Assembly (NCBI GenBank): GCA_022448765.1
Contig: JAKUTI010000117.1
Coordinates: 1 to 7,905 of the forward strand
Source of the DNA: Pseudomonadales bacterium
GTDB lineage: Bacteria > Pseudomonadota > Gammaproteobacteria > Pseudomonadales > Azotimanducaceae
Direction of reading: 5' to 3'
Length of the DNA stretch: 7,905 nt
Below the pieces are notes generated by a model that worked only from the letters and a program-made list of their open reading frames with translations, made no database searches and had not been told where the DNA came from. Both the position numbers and the translations under genes were made by a program. Positions 5,751 through 7,905 of the stretch are shown here, in pieces (the first letter of the stretch is position 1; each line of letters starts with the position of its first letter).

Positions 5751-7905
5751 ATGAGTTCGTCACTTACCGAAATTTCGGTGCAAGGCGCACGGACACACAA
5801 CCTAAAGAATGTCGACCTAAATCTCCCCAGAGACAAACTGATTGTCATAACCGGCCTATCGGGATCGGGGAAGTCTTCCCTTGCTTTCGACACACTTTAC
5901 GCAGAAGGACAAAGACGCTACGTCGAATCCCTCTCGGCCTACGCTCGCCAATTCTTGTCAATGATGGAAAAACCCGACGTGGATCACGTTGAAGGGCTAT
6001 CTCCAGCTATTTCTATCGAGCAAAAAGCGACCTCTCACAATCCTCGCTCGACCGTTGGAACCATCACCGAAATATCGGACTACCTACGTCTTCTCTTTGC
6101 TCGCGTTGGTGAACCCCATTGCCCCGAACACGGAGACACGTTGGACGCACAAACGATCAGCCAAATGGTCGATCAAGTGCTCGGTCTCAAGAAAGAAGAG
6201 CACATCATGGTTCTAGCGCCGATAGTCACGGACCGTAAGGGCGAGCACAAACACGTTTTCGCCGAACTGATTGCGAATGGATTTATCCGCGCAAGAATCA
6301 ACGGGGTCGTCGTCGATTTGGATCATCCGCCCGAACTGGAAAAAAACAAAAAACACACTGTCGAGGCTGTCGTCGATCGCGTCAGAATCCGTCCCGAAGT
6401 TAGACAACGATTAGCAGAATCATTCGAAACAGCTTTGGACCTCGCCAACGGAGTCGCGGTCGTATGTCGTCCTGAAGACATTGAAGGCACGGAAGACATC
6501 TTATTTTCGTCTCAGTTTTCTTGCCCATTTTGTGGATATAGCATCTCAGACCTCGAGCCACGACTATTTTCCTTTAACAATCCGGCCGGTGCTTGCGCAG
6601 AGTGTGACGGTTTAGGAATCAAACAGTACTTTGACCCTGATTTGGTGGTGACCGATTCAGCGGCTTCGCTAGCGGAAGGCGCGGTCCGAGGATGGGATCG
6701 CCGTAATGTTTACTACTTTCATCTGCTCTCGTCACTCGCTTCTCATTACGGGTTCGAGCTTGAAACACCATTCGGGCGACTGAAAAAGAAACATCGGGAG
6801 GCAATCCTGTATGGATCTGGCGAGGAACGAATTGACTTCAGTTACGTGAATGATCGAGGAGACGTAATTCGTCGTCGGCATCGATTTGAAGGCGTCCTCC
6901 CCAATATGGAGCGTCGCTTTCACGAAACCGAATCTAATGTCGTCCGCGAAAATCTACAAAAGTATTTGACGGTGAGGGATTGCCCCTCTTGTCTTGGTAC
7001 CCGATTGCGTACGGAAGCGCGTCACGTTTTTATAGATGGCACTGCATTGCCTGATGTAACAAGTAGTTCGGTTGAAGACACCCTAGAGTACTTCAATAGC
7101 CTAAAATTGGTTGGTCGCCGCGGTGCTATCGCAGGGAAAATCCTCAGCGAAATTCAGGCTAGATTGCAGTTTTTAGTTGACGTCGGTCTTAATTATCTCA
7201 GCCTCGATCGCAACGCCGGTACTTTATCAGGAGGGGAAGCACAAAGGATCAGGCTCGCCAGTCAGATCGGAGCAGGCTTGGTGGGGGTGATGTATATATT
7301 AGATGAGCCATCGATCGGGCTCCACCAGCGGGATAACGCCCGTCTATTGCGCACGCTCACACAACTACGAGATTTAGGTAATACCGTGATCGTCGTAGAG
7401 CATGACGAGGAGGCCATCCGCACCGCCGATCACGTCGTCGATATGGGCCCAGGCGCTGGTATCCATGGTGGTTCGGTAGTCGTATCAGGGTCACTTGACA
7501 CGATATTGGCTTGCGAGTCCTCCATTACTGGACAATATCTGTCGGGAAAGCGATTCATTGATGTTCCTCGATCTCGCAAGTCGTTCGAATCTTCGAAGAA
7601 ATTGAGGTTAATCAACGCGCACGGTAACAACCTCAAGAACGTAACCTTGGATATACCCACGGGTTTATTTACCTGTGTGACTGGGGTTTCCGGTTCTGGT
7701 AAATCAACTCTAATCAACCAGACCCTTTATCCCATCATATCCCGAGCTTTGAACGGCACGAGCACTATTAGTCCCAAGCCCTACGACGATATTGAAGGTC
7801 TCGAGCATTTGGATAAGGTGGTCGCAATCGACCAAAGTCCGATCGGTCGAACACCCCGGTCCAATCCTGCGACGTATACCGGTCTCTTCACGCCTATTCG
7901 GGAAC
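5751..7905 (+). CDS. uvrA: UvrA, excinuclease ABC damage-recognition ATPase (C-terminus cut by window edge)
   Basis: UvrA dimers scan DNA for helix-distorting damage and load UvrB in nucleotide excision repair. There are 718 codons without a stop, so the gene runs past the right edge; full UvrA is about 940 residues. Visible elements in order: first Walker A GLSGSGKSS with K41; first zinc module C258-x2-C261 and C282-x2-C285; NNPAGACAECDGLG around 276-288; RGWDRRN near 310; a further cysteine pair C411 and C414; the ABC signature LSGGEAQ at 492-498; Walker B ending in LDEPS with D518 and E519; and second Walker A GVSGSGKST with K651. The visible part ends in the TPRSNPATYTGLFTPIRE region. The second structural zinc finger and the second signature/Walker B pair lie beyond the edge. 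The start is ATG at 5751, because UvrA proteins begin a few residues before the QGARTHNLKN segment. No frameshift or odd residue is seen. Confidence 0.97.
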   Translation, partial: MSSSLTEISVQGARTHNLKNVDLNLPRDKLIVITGLSGSGKSSLAFDTLYAEGQRRYVESLSAYARQFLSMMEKPDVDHVEGLSPAISIEQKATSHNPRSTVGTITEISDYLRLLFARVGEPHCPEHGDTLDAQTISQMVDQVLGLKKEEHIMVLAPIVTDRKGEHKHVFAELIANGFIRARINGVVVDLDHPPELEKNKKHTVEAVVDRVRIRPEVRQRLAESFETALDLANGVAVVCRPEDIEGTEDILFSSQFSCPFCGYSISDLEPRLFSFNNPAGACAECDGLGIKQYFDPDLVVTDSAASLAEGAVRGWDRRNVYYFHLLSSLASHYGFELETPFGRLKKKHREAILYGSGEERIDFSYVNDRGDVIRRRHRFEGVLPNMERRFHETESNVVRENLQKYLTVRDCPSCLGTRLRTEARHVFIDGTALPDVTSSSVEDTLEYFNSLKLVGRRGAIAGKILSEIQARLQFLVDVGLNYLSLDRNAGTLSGGEAQRIRLASQIGAGLVGVMYILDEPSIGLHQRDNARLLRTLTQLRDLGNTVIVVEHDEEAIRTADHVVDMGPGAGIHGGSVVVSGSLDTILACESSITGQYLSGKRFIDVPRSRKSFESSKKLRLINAHGNNLKNVTLDIPTGLFTCVTGVSGSGKSTLINQTLYPIISRALNGTSTISPKPYDDIEGLEHLDKVVAIDQSPIGRTPRSNPATYTGLFTPIRE

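Noticed and set aside
5987..6216. Plus-strand open frame inside uvrA in another frame
   Set aside because: It overlaps conserved UvrA coding sequence in the same direction and has no independent ribosome binding site or domain.
7430..7717. 95-codon minus-strand open frame opposite uvrA
   Set aside because: It lies entirely inside the well-supported uvrA reading frame, shows no recognisable domain, and is the sort of antisense frame expected by chance opposite a conserved gene.
1..7905. Search for a novel defence, mobile or biosynthetic system
   Set aside because: All long frames are accounted for by housekeeping genes, spacers are 151 nt or less, and no direct repeats, terminal inverted repeats, integrase or transposase signatures were seen.

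Overview
This window looks like ordinary chromosomal housekeeping DNA from a proteobacterium, most likely a gammaproteobacterium. Base composition is roughly balanced. Three things point to this group. The PBP2 active-site serine falls at residue 330, as I recall it does in E. coli. The SSB aromatic residues W40, W54, F60 and W88 sit at E. coli positions and the protein ends DDDIPF. The UvrA reads collinearly with E. coli UvrA, with ssb divergent from it. Genus or species cannot be assigned from the sequence alone. No mobile element, CRISPR array, tRNA or rRNA was seen.

Layout. Positions 1-3110 hold a tightly packed minus-strand cluster, transcribed right to left: nadD (NAD synthesis), rsfS (ribosome silencing), mrdA (PBP2, elongasome transpeptidase) and the first 71 codons of rodA (elongasome glycosyltransferase), which leaves the window at its left edge. 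Upstream of nadD on the same strand, after a 135-nt gap, lies a stand-alone LON substrate-binding-domain protein gene (3246-3869). Divergent from it, on the plus strand, are uppP (undecaprenyl-diphosphate phosphatase) and a VOC-fold (glyoxalase-like) protein gene that overlaps uppP by 4 nt. Next comes ssb on the minus strand, convergent with the VOC gene. uvrA is divergent from ssb and runs off the right edge after 718 codons, roughly three quarters of a normal UvrA.

Functionally the left and centre lean toward cell-envelope growth. MrdA and RodA build the lateral wall, and UppP recycles the lipid carrier that peptidoglycan synthesis depends on. The right side is DNA maintenance: SSB and the UvrA damage sensor. 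No gene-free stretch exceeds about 150 nt, and all longer ORFs in other frames overlap confidently identified genes.

I found no convincing new biological system. The points most worth a second look are non-ATG or ambiguous starts throughout the nadD-rsfS-mrdA-rodA cluster, the absence of rlmH between rsfS and mrdA, an ssb-uvrA divergent region without a canonical E. coli-type LexA box, and a VOC protein of unknown function translationally coupled to uppP.
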